Assembly: GCA_020137815.1 (NCBI GenBank)
Contig: CM035354.1
Coordinates: forward strand, 3,879,342 to 3,943,341
Reading direction: 5' to 3'
DNA: 64,000 nt
From: Hormiphora californensis
Lineage: Eukaryota > Ctenophora > Tentaculata > Cydippida > Pleurobrachiidae
Shown piece after piece: positions 1-12,900 of the stretch. Position 1 is the stretch's first letter. The number at the start of each line of letters is the position of its first letter. A program made the position numbers and the translations under genes. The notes under the pieces are model-generated. The model made no database searches. It saw only the letters and a program-made list of their open reading frames with translations, and was not told the origin of the DNA.

Positions 1-1326
1 TCAGAGCACGCAGAGCATTCGGCAATGCGTTCTTATTTCGAAAAGAGAAAGAGAGAAAGATATAGAAAAAGAGAGAGAGAGAGATTAGAGAGAGAAAACA
101 ATATAGGAAGTTAGTGTGAGTGGACTTGAAGCCTAAAGATGGAGAAAAATAGATAGAGAATAGAGATACACGGAGAGATATTGATCAGTTTAGCCTGACA
201 AAAGAGCTCTTTGTCTCTGTCTAGACAATAGCAAGTTTACCCTACTGCTTTCTTCCGTCTCATTCTTTTCTCTCCCATTTTCCATATATCGCCCGACACT
301 TTTTCTAGTCGCACTCTGAATGATGTGTGTGTGTGGTTGGTGTAATTCGATATAGGGACGAGATAGTCGATAAACAAAGTGTGGGAGTGCAAGTAAGATG
401 AGAATCTCAGAGAGAGAAAAAGAGGGCAACCAAGTGAGAGAAGTGAGTTATGGTGGAGAGATAGAAGGAGAGAAAAATAAAAATGAGATTTCAGGGGAAA
501 GTGAGGGGAGAGAAGGAGAGGGAGAACTTCTTGATCGAAAAAGAGATCAATTTGTCAGGATTCAAAGAGTGTTTCAGGAAAGTCAGAGAAAGAGAGTGAG
601 AGTGGGAGAGAGAGATAGAGTGGATGAGAGAGAGAGAGAGAGAGAGAGACAGTGAAGGAGAGAGAGAGAGAGAGTGGATAAGAGACATGGAGAGAGACAG
701 TGAAGGAGAGAGAGAAAGTGGATGAAAGATAGAAGCACAATTTTAACAGATAACATACACCTATCATCACACGTCACACAGCACCTTCTCTCTCTCAATA
801 TGCCCCTCTGGTAGAGCTGTACCCAAGTACTGCTGCAGTACTACACACGGCCCGATCAAATATCAATCAGCGTTCTTTACTGCAGGTCTATACTATAAGA
901 TTCTTACTTTTTCTCCCCTCTATCTCTCTCCTGTGCTCTCTTATTTATTTCAAATCAAATATCTCTCCCTCCCTCCCTCCCTCCCTCTATCTCTCTCAAT
1001 AGCAATCTATCTCTCTCTCAATCTCAAATCTTTGAATATGGTATTACGCCGTAACCAGTGTTACACATAATAATATACTGGATCGCATATTCTCACACCT
1101 CTCTCGAATGTTACAAGAGAGGGCTTGTGAACCCCCCGCAATTGATGTTGACATGTATAACTCTGATTATGACATTCACCCATGACAAGACCTCTGGGTT
1201 TCCTTCAAGTGTAGCTCACTATTCATGAGGGTTCAGAGCAAGGTTTTCCCACTTCAATAAACTGAACTATAATTTCCCTATGTAAAAAGGATAGCTCCTT
1301 CCGTTACTGATACTATTTTCCCTCAG
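1..1326. other. Plexin intron sequence, repeat-rich, no exon seen
   Basis: Mostly imperfect GA-rich stretches (about 50-120, 390-720) and CT/CCCT-rich stretches (900-1020). I searched for a sema or PSI1 exon with flanking splice sites and saw none. ORFs here are low-complexity translations of the GA repeats. Confidence 0.6.
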
Positions 1327-2915
1327 TTGAGTTTGACGGTTAGCACGCCACTGCCCAACCAGAGCTATAATTGTGTGTTCCAAAGCAGCTCTGGCTCCCA
1401 GACCAAGGCTGCGGTGTATCGAGACCAAAAGATCAACTGTTCCGTACCCGAGATAAACACCAAGACAACAGGTATGTATAATAAATGCTTGGAAATGCGA
1501 GACGAACCAACGGGAGAGATTGTTGGGATCTAGTCTGACGATGGATATTGGTTTCTTCCAAATTTAATAACCCAGTCTTTTCCTCCACAGCAATGTTACC
1601 TGTGGAGCTGCAGATAAAATACGGGGATGCAGTGCTGAGTTCAATTGACCTGAGCTATCACCAGTGTAACCTTTACAAAGCGTAAGTTGCCCCTCTTGCT
1701 GTTGGATTCGTCTTATTCTCATGGCCCTTTTTTAGAACCAGAGAGAGATACAGGGACAGAGAAAGAGACAGAGACAGAGACAGAGAGGGCTGTCAGACGG
1801 GGGATCATAAACCCATTTTTTGTGAATTTAGAAGAGTGTAATAAGACCATACTAGGAAGAATAGTGATCTCTCTATTTTTGTTCTCCCTCTCTCGATCTC
1901 CGTTTTTTCTTCATCTCTCTGCATCATATTCGGAGAGACCTGTTTTGTCTCTCCTTCCTCTTAAACCCTCTCTCTAACCTCTGAAAATCGGAATAGTAAT
2001 TATTGATTTAACATGCCGGTATGGCTCTTTGCTTCAGCAAGATCTCTTTAAAACTATGCCTCATTTTCTCTCTTCCCCTCCCTCCCACCGATAAAGTCAT
2101 TGAGGCTTTGAAACAAGGCCTGGTCTAGCTTATTGCATTACACTGTCTCAACTCCCACAGAATGATCCCTGGTGTCCATAAAACCTTATAGTTAAACTTT
2201 GAAAAATAGGTTATGATATTTACAGAGAGAGCGTCTGTTCGTGTCACAGGCCTTATCTCGTTTTTCTCTCCCCTCTCTTTCTCACCCTGTCTCACCATCT
2301 TTCTTATACTGAGACGTCGCATAAATATCTAATGACACTCAAACATATATCCACACAAACAAACTTCCGATAAATTAATTCTGCAGACACCGGTTCAAAA
2401 GTCAGTTTTATGAAGGAGCACAAGTTAGTTTTATGAAGGAGTCAACATCAAGGTTGTACCACTTTGTGTACAAGTTAGAAGATCATTTGCTAATGGTCAT
2501 TTACCCAAAAGTATTTACCTACACATTACATTTCACACACACACGTAATGATCATGCACTATTATAATCAGAATGTGTAAGTAGAAAAGTATAGCAGTTT
2601 TACCGGCCCCCCGTTTAACGGACCCGTTTCCCGGGGTCCGATTGTAGTTGCAATTCTGGCTGCAGGTTTATCTTTGGGAGCAGTTGATATCTTCTTTGAT
2701 GCCGCCAGTTAATAAACCCAGCACTTGTAATAAACCGCATTCCTCCACTGCTGGATGTATGTCCCTTTCCGTCGCTCCCCTATATCGCTTTCCGCCGTCT
2801 TCTGAGCTCACCGCCCCGCCGTTTTAGGGGGAGTGTGTGTATTTTGGATTTATGCAAATTTGTATAACCTTCTCACCCTCCCCCCTCAACAAATATACAC
2901 ACACATCCTCCTTTC

Positions 2916-2967
<52 letters not shown>

Positions 2968-3724
2968 CGTGAGAAAGGTATTTCACCCGAAATTGCCCAC
3001 TCCAATATACAACAAGTGTTATAAGGAGCTGCTTCTCTCACACACAATTACTATTATGTTTGAAGCAGGAAATAAAGGGGGAATATTTATTGCTCTGAAA
3101 TGGGTATTGGCTAATGGTTCCATATGGGTGCCAACATTAAATAGGTCTACATTACCTTCTATTCTTCTACGTCTGGCCTCGAGTTACAGTTTACACCTTC
3201 TTTCTGTATTCTCCAAATTCATCTTCTTGCTTCCAAATTATTTCTCAAGTTAAATGCTAATTATTTTGAATTCCAAGTAATAATTTTCACTTCTACCTCG
3301 CCCTACTTAAATTCTGCCCTACTGATAATTGACATTCCCCTAGCTGTCTGTAATTCCCGCTAAATGTGAATCTTATTCCCTTCCTCTCATTATATCTCTC
3401 CCTATCTCCCCTATCACTATCTCTCTAGTTCTCCTTCTCTCTTCATTCCTCGTCTTTCTATCAGAATTCTGAACTTCTGATTTAGAAGCGAGAAAGTACG
3501 GTTATTTTTAAACCTACGAAGTTCCACTGTACTGTTATTGTACCATTCTGTCTATCACTCATTCAACCATTCCTCTCTCCCTCTTTCTCTCAACTATTAT
3601 TCCCCCTCTCTCTCCTACTATTTTGTCCAGCTGCAGCTGTAGGGCGGGTGGGGCAGAGAGGTTTCAACTAATGGAGAGTCCATGCATATTTAGGTGGGTA
3701 ACATAATAGAACATATGCGGACAA

Positions 3725-3775
<51 letters not shown>

Positions 3776-5106
3776 TCTTGTTTTCCAATTAGTTGGCCAA
3801 TAGGGTATGCCTGTCAGACAGGGGGACGCACAATATATGTGCACCCTAGCCCTTGTAATTGGTTATTTACCCTACGATGCAGGGTACCCTGTACTGCTTG
3901 GCAGTATTACAAATTCACTGAGGGATGAACCTTCATAGTAACAGAAATGCTGAAATGAACCTTCATAGTAACAGAAATACCGAAGGGCTGTGATCATATC
4001 TAAGTTTGGTAACTGTGACACGTTAACACGCAAAACGGGTCTCCTGTGTGTTTCCAAGGTGGGATCACTGTGAATCCAGTATATTAGAAGAGGGGGTTGG
4101 AGACTGAATCCAGTATCATTATTTCAATGTGGGGCTATCTGAGTGTAGAAGCATCTTTTAAAGTGAGTGATACTGTGATAGGTATATTGAGAATGTTATG
4201 TGAAGAGGGTTCCCTAGAGGGAGCTGGAGGGTTCCGTACAGTCTCGTACACTAGTTGGTATAGTAACGAGATGTAGCCGTCAACCCCATTCTGATAGTGG
4301 TAGGCCTGATCGTTATAGGAACTAGAGTGATCCACCCTGGACTGGGGAGTATACTTATCATATCTGAGAGAGATGGATCGGGAGAAAATACAGAGATAGA
4401 AAGAAGAAATCCATTACTATTCATCATAAGTTATGAAGCAGCACATATATCCCACACTGTCAGGCTTCCCCCGATATCTTATTGTGCTTCTTCTCCCTCC
4501 CCCGACTAGTCAGACTAACTCTATATCCACTAAAAAGGGAGTGTGTCAGCACACACACACATGTCATGTGCTATCATGTTACTATCATCTCACAACTGTG
4601 TATCATGTGTGTATACCCTATCAGCTGTACGCTGAGCGGTACTGTTTATATTGGGGGATTCAAAGAGGCGTGTAACACACGTTCTGTAACTGTACGTTAT
4701 GTCCCATACTCCAGGTGATCATGTGTGATGTCAGTGGTCTTGTTTTTGGGTGGATGTAAGAGGGTAAGCTAGGAAACAAGCCGTTTCTGAACTCGTTCAT
4801 GCAAATGTGTGGTCCAGATGGGTGTCAGTCCAGTTTGCCGGTGTTAGTATACACGTCATGCTTTCGCCTCTCTCCGAATGATGAAAGCAGGTTAGATTAG
4901 ATCAAGCTACCTAGCCGGTCTAAGCTTATCTCGCCGCGTTTTCTCTCTTTCTTCCTCGAATAGCTTTGTCAATCAGTTCTTCTAGAGCTAGTGCATGCGC
5001 CTCGGATGACAATCTTCTCTCTCGTCTCTACTTTCTCTCTTCTCTCTATCTCTCTTCTGCAATTGCTCTCTTACTCGATAACAGTCAGCTGCAGTCTCTA
5101 ACTCTG

Positions 5107-5140
<34 letters not shown>

Positions 5141-5141
5141 C

Positions 5142-5205
<64 letters not shown>

Positions 5206-5602
5206 TAACAGGACCATGCTAAACATACACTGCAGCAACCAGCATGAGGGTGAGACGGAGCTAAAACACAGCCCTATGATAACAGGGCTGAAATAGGGCG
5301 CAAATGTGCGAATAAATGCAAACCTTCTAGCTTAGGAAGATGGGAAGATTTGAAGATGTACCCGGGCCGAGGTAGTACCTAATTGAACTATAGAATTTGA
5401 AAGCGACCTGCGAATTCTATGACCCCGATCTGGAAAGTTTGTAGCAAGCTGTAATAGTGGATTTGAAAGTTGCGACTAATGATGCGGTTTGGAACTCTCT
5501 GTGTATCTATTGTGTTCTCAATGTGCACTCAGAATTTGAAAGATACACTTTTGTTATTGTGCATACTGAATAGCTGAATGTATCCTAATTCACGTGCTGT
5601 CT

Positions 5603-5641
<39 letters not shown>

Positions 5642-6216
5642 TCTCTCTATCTCTCTATCTTCCATTCTCTCTCCCTTTATCTCTCTCCTCGTTGGTGCTG
5701 GGGTCATTTGCGCCTTGTTAAGCCGAGGGCATCAGCCTGTCAAATACCTGATATGTGGAAATTCCGACCCTTCGTGACTCCTCTCTATCTTTTTCTCCCT
5801 GTACTTATATTATATTTCTCTCTCTTTTTCGTCTCCTGTAAAATATTCTCTCTATCTCTCTCACACATTGTACATGGTGTACCCAAATTGTGTAGAGTGC
5901 AATTTAGGTTAGAGTTGGACTGTGGGGAGTCACTACCCAACAGCCTAATTACCCCTACCTAGTAGGCTAACTACCTACTTAGGTAGCTCTAATGAATTTA
6001 TGTAAAATGTACACTCTGAAATATACATGAGTATTTTAAAACGGTAACCGCTGCTGCTGCTGTAGATTCGGCGTCCCCTTTCTACCAAGGTGTCCCATGT
6101 AAACAGAGCTGCTGGGACCTGAGGAGAGCATCTGTAGCTACTAGTCTTCTTTGCATGTCAAATCCAATCAGATCCCTTCTTTTTGAGGAGTAGCTATCTT
6201 TCCCTATCTCTCTCTC

Positions 6217-6285
<69 letters not shown>

Positions 6286-6910
6286 CTCTATTTATTTCTT
6301 GCGATCTTCTGAGTTCTGATAGGACAATATGACGTCATCATGATGGCATTTTTACATCGCAATGCGTGTGGAAAGGGGGAGATGAGAAATGAGAAAAAGG
6401 GAGTTAAATAAGAGGAAAGGGAGTCATTGAAAAACAACTTTCGAGAGATAAAAGTAAGAAGGAGGGAGAGTCACTCAAAACATACTGTGAGAGAGATGTG
6501 AAACTGTATACTCTCGTGACGCTGTTTCTTAATATCTGACATCCCACATCACGCTATCCCATTTTTACTGGAAATTCAATTTCTAGATATTCCAATACTC
6601 AAATCTTTCTTTCGCATTAATTTCATTAACTTCTATCTGACAGATGAAGGCTAATGATAGAATCTATCATTAGCCTTACATTCACCATTGACGTATTATG
6701 TGAATTTTAAAAACTTTAACATTTCTCCTCTTTCTCTTTCCATCATTCTATCTCGCCAGTATAATTAGAAATCAAGAGCTATAAATCAAATCCGCCAGAG
6801 TCTTTGGTGATTTGTGCGTGTAGTGGGGGAGACCATAATTATAGAGGGGACGTTTTGCAAGCAGCAGTGTGAACTTTAGAGAGAGGTGTAGGCTATACTT
6901 TAGTAGGGGA

Positions 6911-6941
<31 letters not shown>

Positions 6942-9900
6942 GATAGAGAAAGATGGATAGATAGAGAGAGACGTTTAACTTTGTGTATGGCGGCAATTTA
7001 GCATGCTGTTGGTTCGACCACCCTCCTCCAAATTTGCAAGGTGTTGTGGTCAAATATTATAGTGACAGCAAGAAGTGTTATCAGCTGTAGACAAATAATA
7101 TATCATCATTCAGTCATCACATAATATTATGTGTAAAATGTGAGAAACGAACAAACAAATTGTCTCTCTATCTCCCTCGATCTCCTTCTTTCTCTCTCTC
7201 CTCACATGACAGTTACCCTCTCTTTTCAACTTCCCATTTTTTCCCTAAAAGTTTCTAACCAGTGGTTAGGAACAAATCCTTGAATTTATTCCCAACTGAC
7301 CCATAACGACTCCTTGTTTTCAGGTGTGGTGCGTGCAGCTCAGTAACAAGATATTGTACTTGGTGCCCGCTAGAGGGCTCATGTAACAACCACCAACTTG
7401 CTCCCTGCCATGAGTACAAAGTCACGGTAAGTTTGGGTTCTTTTGCGGGAATATTGCAGATAGGTTGCGGCAATGCGGGAATATTGCAGAGAATGAGCTC
7501 GTCCCGAGAGCGAAACCACTGTGTTGCTTTTCTTTGAGAATTGTTTAGAAAGAGATCCTTAGATGGGTGAGAATAGTACAACTTTGCTTTCCATTTTACT
7601 GTTCTGTTGCTACACCCAATTACAACACACGTCATATAAAACACTAGGTCCTATACAAGGTTTCCCCTTTTTTCTACTATTTACATTACGTAACGTACAA
7701 CTAAAGTCGGTCCAGTGATTTAGTTCTACATGACAGCCATGAGTAACAACTAGACAATGTTTGTCTCGGAATATATTATAAAAGTCTCGTAATATTTTAC
7801 GCCCTTCCGAAATACAAAATAGAAATCTTTTGTTCTACTCAAAATGTTATTATCAAATCTCTGCAATAAGCATTTTTTAGAAATCCGAAATTCGCTCAGA
7901 GAAAAGAAAATATTTCAGTGGAGATTATGCATTGTCTAATATCAATAATCATCTCTGTTCTTGACCACACTCTTCCACCTCAGGATTCTGCCCAATGTCC
8001 GAGTGATAACACTACCCTCCTCTCCCCCAGGACTCCGCCCAATGTCCCAGTGTTAACACTACCCCCTCTCTCCCTCAGGATTCCGCCCAATGTCCCAGTG
8101 TTACTTCGATTGAACCCAGTAAGATACCGCGGGATACAATTGACAATGAAGTGGTTGTGACTGTGAAGAATCTTCAAGCTGTCACGGTGAGTGGTATATC
8201 GAGTTTTACTACTCCTAATTTTGGAGATGAACATTGAACAAGATTTCTGATGATAATTTTATGGGGTCCAGTCATGGATTCGAGAGTTCAGGGTGGGTGG
8301 GTAAAATTTTAGAAATATGTTATAAACATGTTATAAAGGGGCGGTACAAAAAAAACATGTAATTTGTGGTAGGCAGCCGTATTACTACGACAGAAAGGTG
8401 CACTATTAGAATACATGTGTGTGACAGCAGCAGTTCTTTTCTCTCTGTTACAGCTAGCTAGCAGCCCCCTCTCCATGCAGTAGTAGTAGTGGGACAGTGC
8501 GGTGTGTGAAGAACCCGTGAATTAGCAATTCTGCACACGGGAAACAGAGTTTTTGAATTGAAGAAAAGGACAGGAGAGAAGGAGAATAAGGATAGAGCAG
8601 AAAAAGAGGGACCGTTGTGTGGTAAGACTGAGAGGACAAGAAGAGTAGAAAAAGGGCAATTCAAGACAGAATAAGGAGCAGGAGAGTTGTGATTAAAGTG
8701 GGGGGGGGCTGGTATATGAACAAGGAAGCGCCTAACTAATTACCACCCTGTACTTCCCAGGTTTCTGGCGTGTTTCAGTGTAAATTGAGCAGCAGGAAAA
8801 ACCGAACTCTCAGTCGAAAATACGAAATATCCCCGGAGTCCACGAATACGACGATACGTTGTAAAGATGTCCAGGTTCGTAGGGGGCATGGCGGCATGAA
8901 CTCAATAGGATTTTGTGTAAACCTAGTGGGTGGGGGAGCACATTTTTTATGTCCCCCCTCTTTCTCTCCGTCATACTTCCTCCTGCCCACTCCTCCATGG
9001 AGTGTGTGTCGGAGTGTGACATTTCCAGAGAAAGAGAGAGAGATGATGAAATGTTGACATTTGGGGGGAGAGAGAGGGGATCGACAATCAATATTGCTAC
9101 GGTTTCACGTCTTGCTCGATAGACGAGACTTCTCCCCCTGACTTGACGTAACGCGCGGCGACATTCAACTGCAACTTCTCTTGCTTTCCGCGTCACAGGG
9201 CGCGCGCCAGGTTTCACACACTGCAGCAGCTCCAAGCGTGTGTGAGGGTCTGTTTACACTCAAGTTCCTTATTAATCCAGGTGTCTCACATTCTAACTAT
9301 ATTTAACAGGTGGACGATTCATTCCCGGAGTACTACGGAGGGGAGGCTGAGTTGGAGCTGAGTGTGGTGTACAAGGCTGGCTCTGATGGCCAGGGTGTGG
9401 ATGTAGGGAGTGGGAAAAGTAAGTTTGTTTGTTTTAGAAGAAGAGAGAGAAGGTAGGAAAAAGTGAGCTGAGAGGGCGAGATGAGTGCTGGACACCAACG
9501 CCCTTTATTTCTCTCTCTCCCTCTCTCCCCCTTCCCTCTCTCTCTTACACACTGCTTAGTGTGAATGAGTACTATTACGCCCCTTATCCAATGTTGCTTT
9601 CCCATCTCACCTACAGCTCCCCACCCATATTTACCTTTCTTACACAACATAGATTCAACCCTCCCGACTCCCAAATAATAATCTCACCGCCTAGCCTCTA
9701 CCCCATCTCTCCCCTTGATCCCCTCTCCCCTGGATCTCACCCCTCTCCCCTGAATCTCACCCCTCTCCCCTGGATCTCACCCCTCTCTCCCCCGCAGTTA
9801 ATGTGTACGGCTGTGAGATGCTGGCAAGTGACTGTGTTACCTGTCTCTCCTCCTACTCTATTGCCGCCTACAGCTGCCGATTCTGCGGGGACAAGTGTCG

Positions 9901-12900
9901 ATACAAGAACCACGGAGAGTGTGAGGGTGGAAATGTTATCAGTGGAAACTCAACTGTGTGCCTGGAGAAGAATACTAAAATTGAAAAGGTTAAATCCCCC
10001 TCTGTTCAGCTAATGTACTTCGTTAAATCCCCCCTCCTCTGGTTTCTGAACGTGCCTTGTTCGTGTGAAGAATATAAACAACTCAGAACACAACCATATT
10101 CAGCATTTGGTTCAGTGTTTAGTGCGTAACTGGACGCTTTATAGTGATTATACCGCCCTCACCTTCTGGGCAACATTCCTCAGCACATTCCATGTGACAT
10201 TCTCACGGAACACGGGCCGACAAATGTATCTATCTCCCCCTATTCTATCTCTCTTCTATCTCTCTCCCCCTCTCTGTATATTTCTCTCCCTCTTCTATCT
10301 CTCTCGCTCTTCTATCTCTCTCTTCTATCTCTCTCTCTCTCCCTCTTCTTCCTCTCTCCCTCTATTTTTCTCTCCCTTTCTCTCTTAACTCCTCAGTTAA
10401 CCCCTCCTCCCCCTCCTCCACGCAATTAACCCTCCTCTTACTCAATTAACCTCCCACATCCCAGGTGTTACCCTCGTGGAGTCCCGGTGAGGGCGGGGTA
10501 GAAATAACCCTCTTTGGAAAGAGTCTCTCGGTGAATGGGCTGACCGTACAGGTTGAATTCCTGTTCGAGGATTCCAAATCTAAGTCTGTGGAAACCATTG
10601 CCTGTCAAGATACAACTTACACCAACTCAACTAGGTACAGCCCTATTTTCCAACCCCGATATAGGGAATCAACAACCTTGTTTACGAAATAACCCCTCGC
10701 ACACTGGCAAGGAAGGGGTAACTTCGTTACCAATAGTTGACCCCGGCCCGATATACTGGGCATACCGATTTCTGTAACACTACTCTCTTCTGTAGGGTAA
10801 CGTGCAAGACGCCCAGTATTATGGAGGCTCATTCCTTCAAAGAGATGCACAGAGAGGTAACGGCTAACATGAGCCTGAGGTACATCGGGGGAACAACAGC
10901 TCGACATGTGTCTAACTACCAGTTCCACTTTACGGTAGGTCCTGTACTAGATCTCTATCTATCTATCTACGGAGTGCCTGGGCTTGCCAACGGCAAGCCC
11001 ACAGGGGACTATCGCAAAGCGATATCGCCGGCACTAGGAGAATAGCCCCCCTCCCCTCCCCCACCATCAGGAACTGCCCACAGGACAGGTTCGCATTATA
11101 GGTGGCTTCGGGTTGGGGAGACTAAACTCCTTCGAGAGTCGCAGAATCTTGATTCTTCTTCCCTATTAGTCTTGGAACTTTGGCTCAATCTCCCTGCGAC
11201 AGGTGGTTCTTGAGTTTATTTGCTTTCTCGATTAGCTTGATGGCTACCGTGGTGTGATATATTATCGTTTTGCCTAGATCTTTGTACGAAGTTTTGCCGC
11301 TGAGTCTCATTCTCTCCGTTTCTAGGATTTCACATTCACAGATTAGGTGTTTCGCATTTTCTTTTGTTTTAGAGCATAGACTACATATGTCTGTATTCGA
11401 TTTTCCAATCTTCTTGAGGTAGTAGTTGAACGGCCCTATATTTGTGATGAGATGTAGTATGGTTCTATACTTTTTCCTTTGGTTTGCGTACAGTGTCATT
11501 TTTTTTGATAGTGAGTTCCATGTTGATTCATTCGTTACTATGGTTCTTGTGTGTTTCCCTCCATTTATTAGAAATTGGTTCATGGTTTTTGTTTTGGCTA
11601 TTTTCGCCGTAGAATTTTTAATATAGCTGTGTGGGATTGGTATTTGTCTGGTTTCACTGATTGATTTGCTGCATCCTTCTTTGGCGAGTTGGTCAGCTAT
11701 CTCATTACCTTGGATGCCGATATGTGCTTTGACCCATTTTATTTTCACCGTATTGTTTTGTGCTAGTTGGTTGAGTTCCGCGTTGCATTCCTTAATTGTT
11801 AAGGAGTCGGAGGTCAGTTTACTTAGTGCACTTATGCTGGCGGCTGAATCTGATCTGATGTGGATGTGGTGATTTCGTGTCCCATTGTTGTTTAGTTCCT
11901 CTGCTGCTCTTTTAATTGCTGTTACTTCGGCTTGGAAGACTGTGCTATAATTTGGTAATCTTTCTGAGATATCGATTTCTTGTGTAAGCACTGTGGATTT
12001 TGAGTGTGCTCCTAGCCCCGTTTGGTTAGCTTCGTTTTTCGATCCATCCGTGTATACTGTTAGTGCATTTCTGTCCTCCTCATCTAGTGTACCTGTTTCC
12101 CAGTCTATTGTTGTCTCGTAGTTTTTCATAAGGGTTTCTTTGGTTGTTTTGTCTAGTGGGCGTACTGGTAGCTCTAGTTCTTCCCACAACCTGTTGCATG
12201 TATGAGCATGGGTATAGTTGGTTAACATACCTTTTTCTTTAGTCCATTTCCCATTTGCTTTTAGGCGCCCAGTGGTTTCAGTAGCTGTTTTCTCTACGTG
12301 GTGTATTATGTCTGTAGTGTTCGTTATGATGTTTAGGTCAGCCCCTGCAGTGTTAGGGAAGGCACCGGTTGCTATTCTGAGAGCTAACCTTTGCACCGCT
12401 CTCAGTTTCTTGGCATTATGTTGTTTATAAATCGCATTTATCCATATTGGTGCTGCGTACGTTATGAGGGGTCTGATGGTTTGTCTGTAGAGCCATATCG
12501 CTACTTTGGGGGATAGTCCCCATGTAGGTCCGATGGCGATGTTGGCTCTCATCAGGTTCCTTTTGGCTTTTTTTGTGATGTTATCAATGTGTTTGTTGAA
12601 GTTTAGTCTGTTGTCTATCGTAACTCCAAGGAATTTTGTTGTGGTGCTTAGTTTTATTTCTGTACCTTCAATGAAGATTGGTTTAAGTGCCCATTTCCTT
12701 TTTGTGGTAAACATTATCATAGTAGTTTTTATTGCGCTGAGCGAAAGGCCTTGGTCTTTACACCAGTTGTTTATGTGGTTGAGAGTTGTTTGTGTTCTGT
12801 GTCTTATTATCTCTATATCGTCTCCTTCGGCCAGTGATATGAGGTCATCTGCAAATGCTTGTAGGTATGCTGGTGTGTCTTTGGCTGTGCTTTGTAGTAG

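Noticed and set aside
5210-5250. Small exon-like segment between AACAG and GTGAGA
   Set aside because: Its 38-nt length breaks the reading frame into PSI2, whereas the flanking exons join directly as in other plexins.
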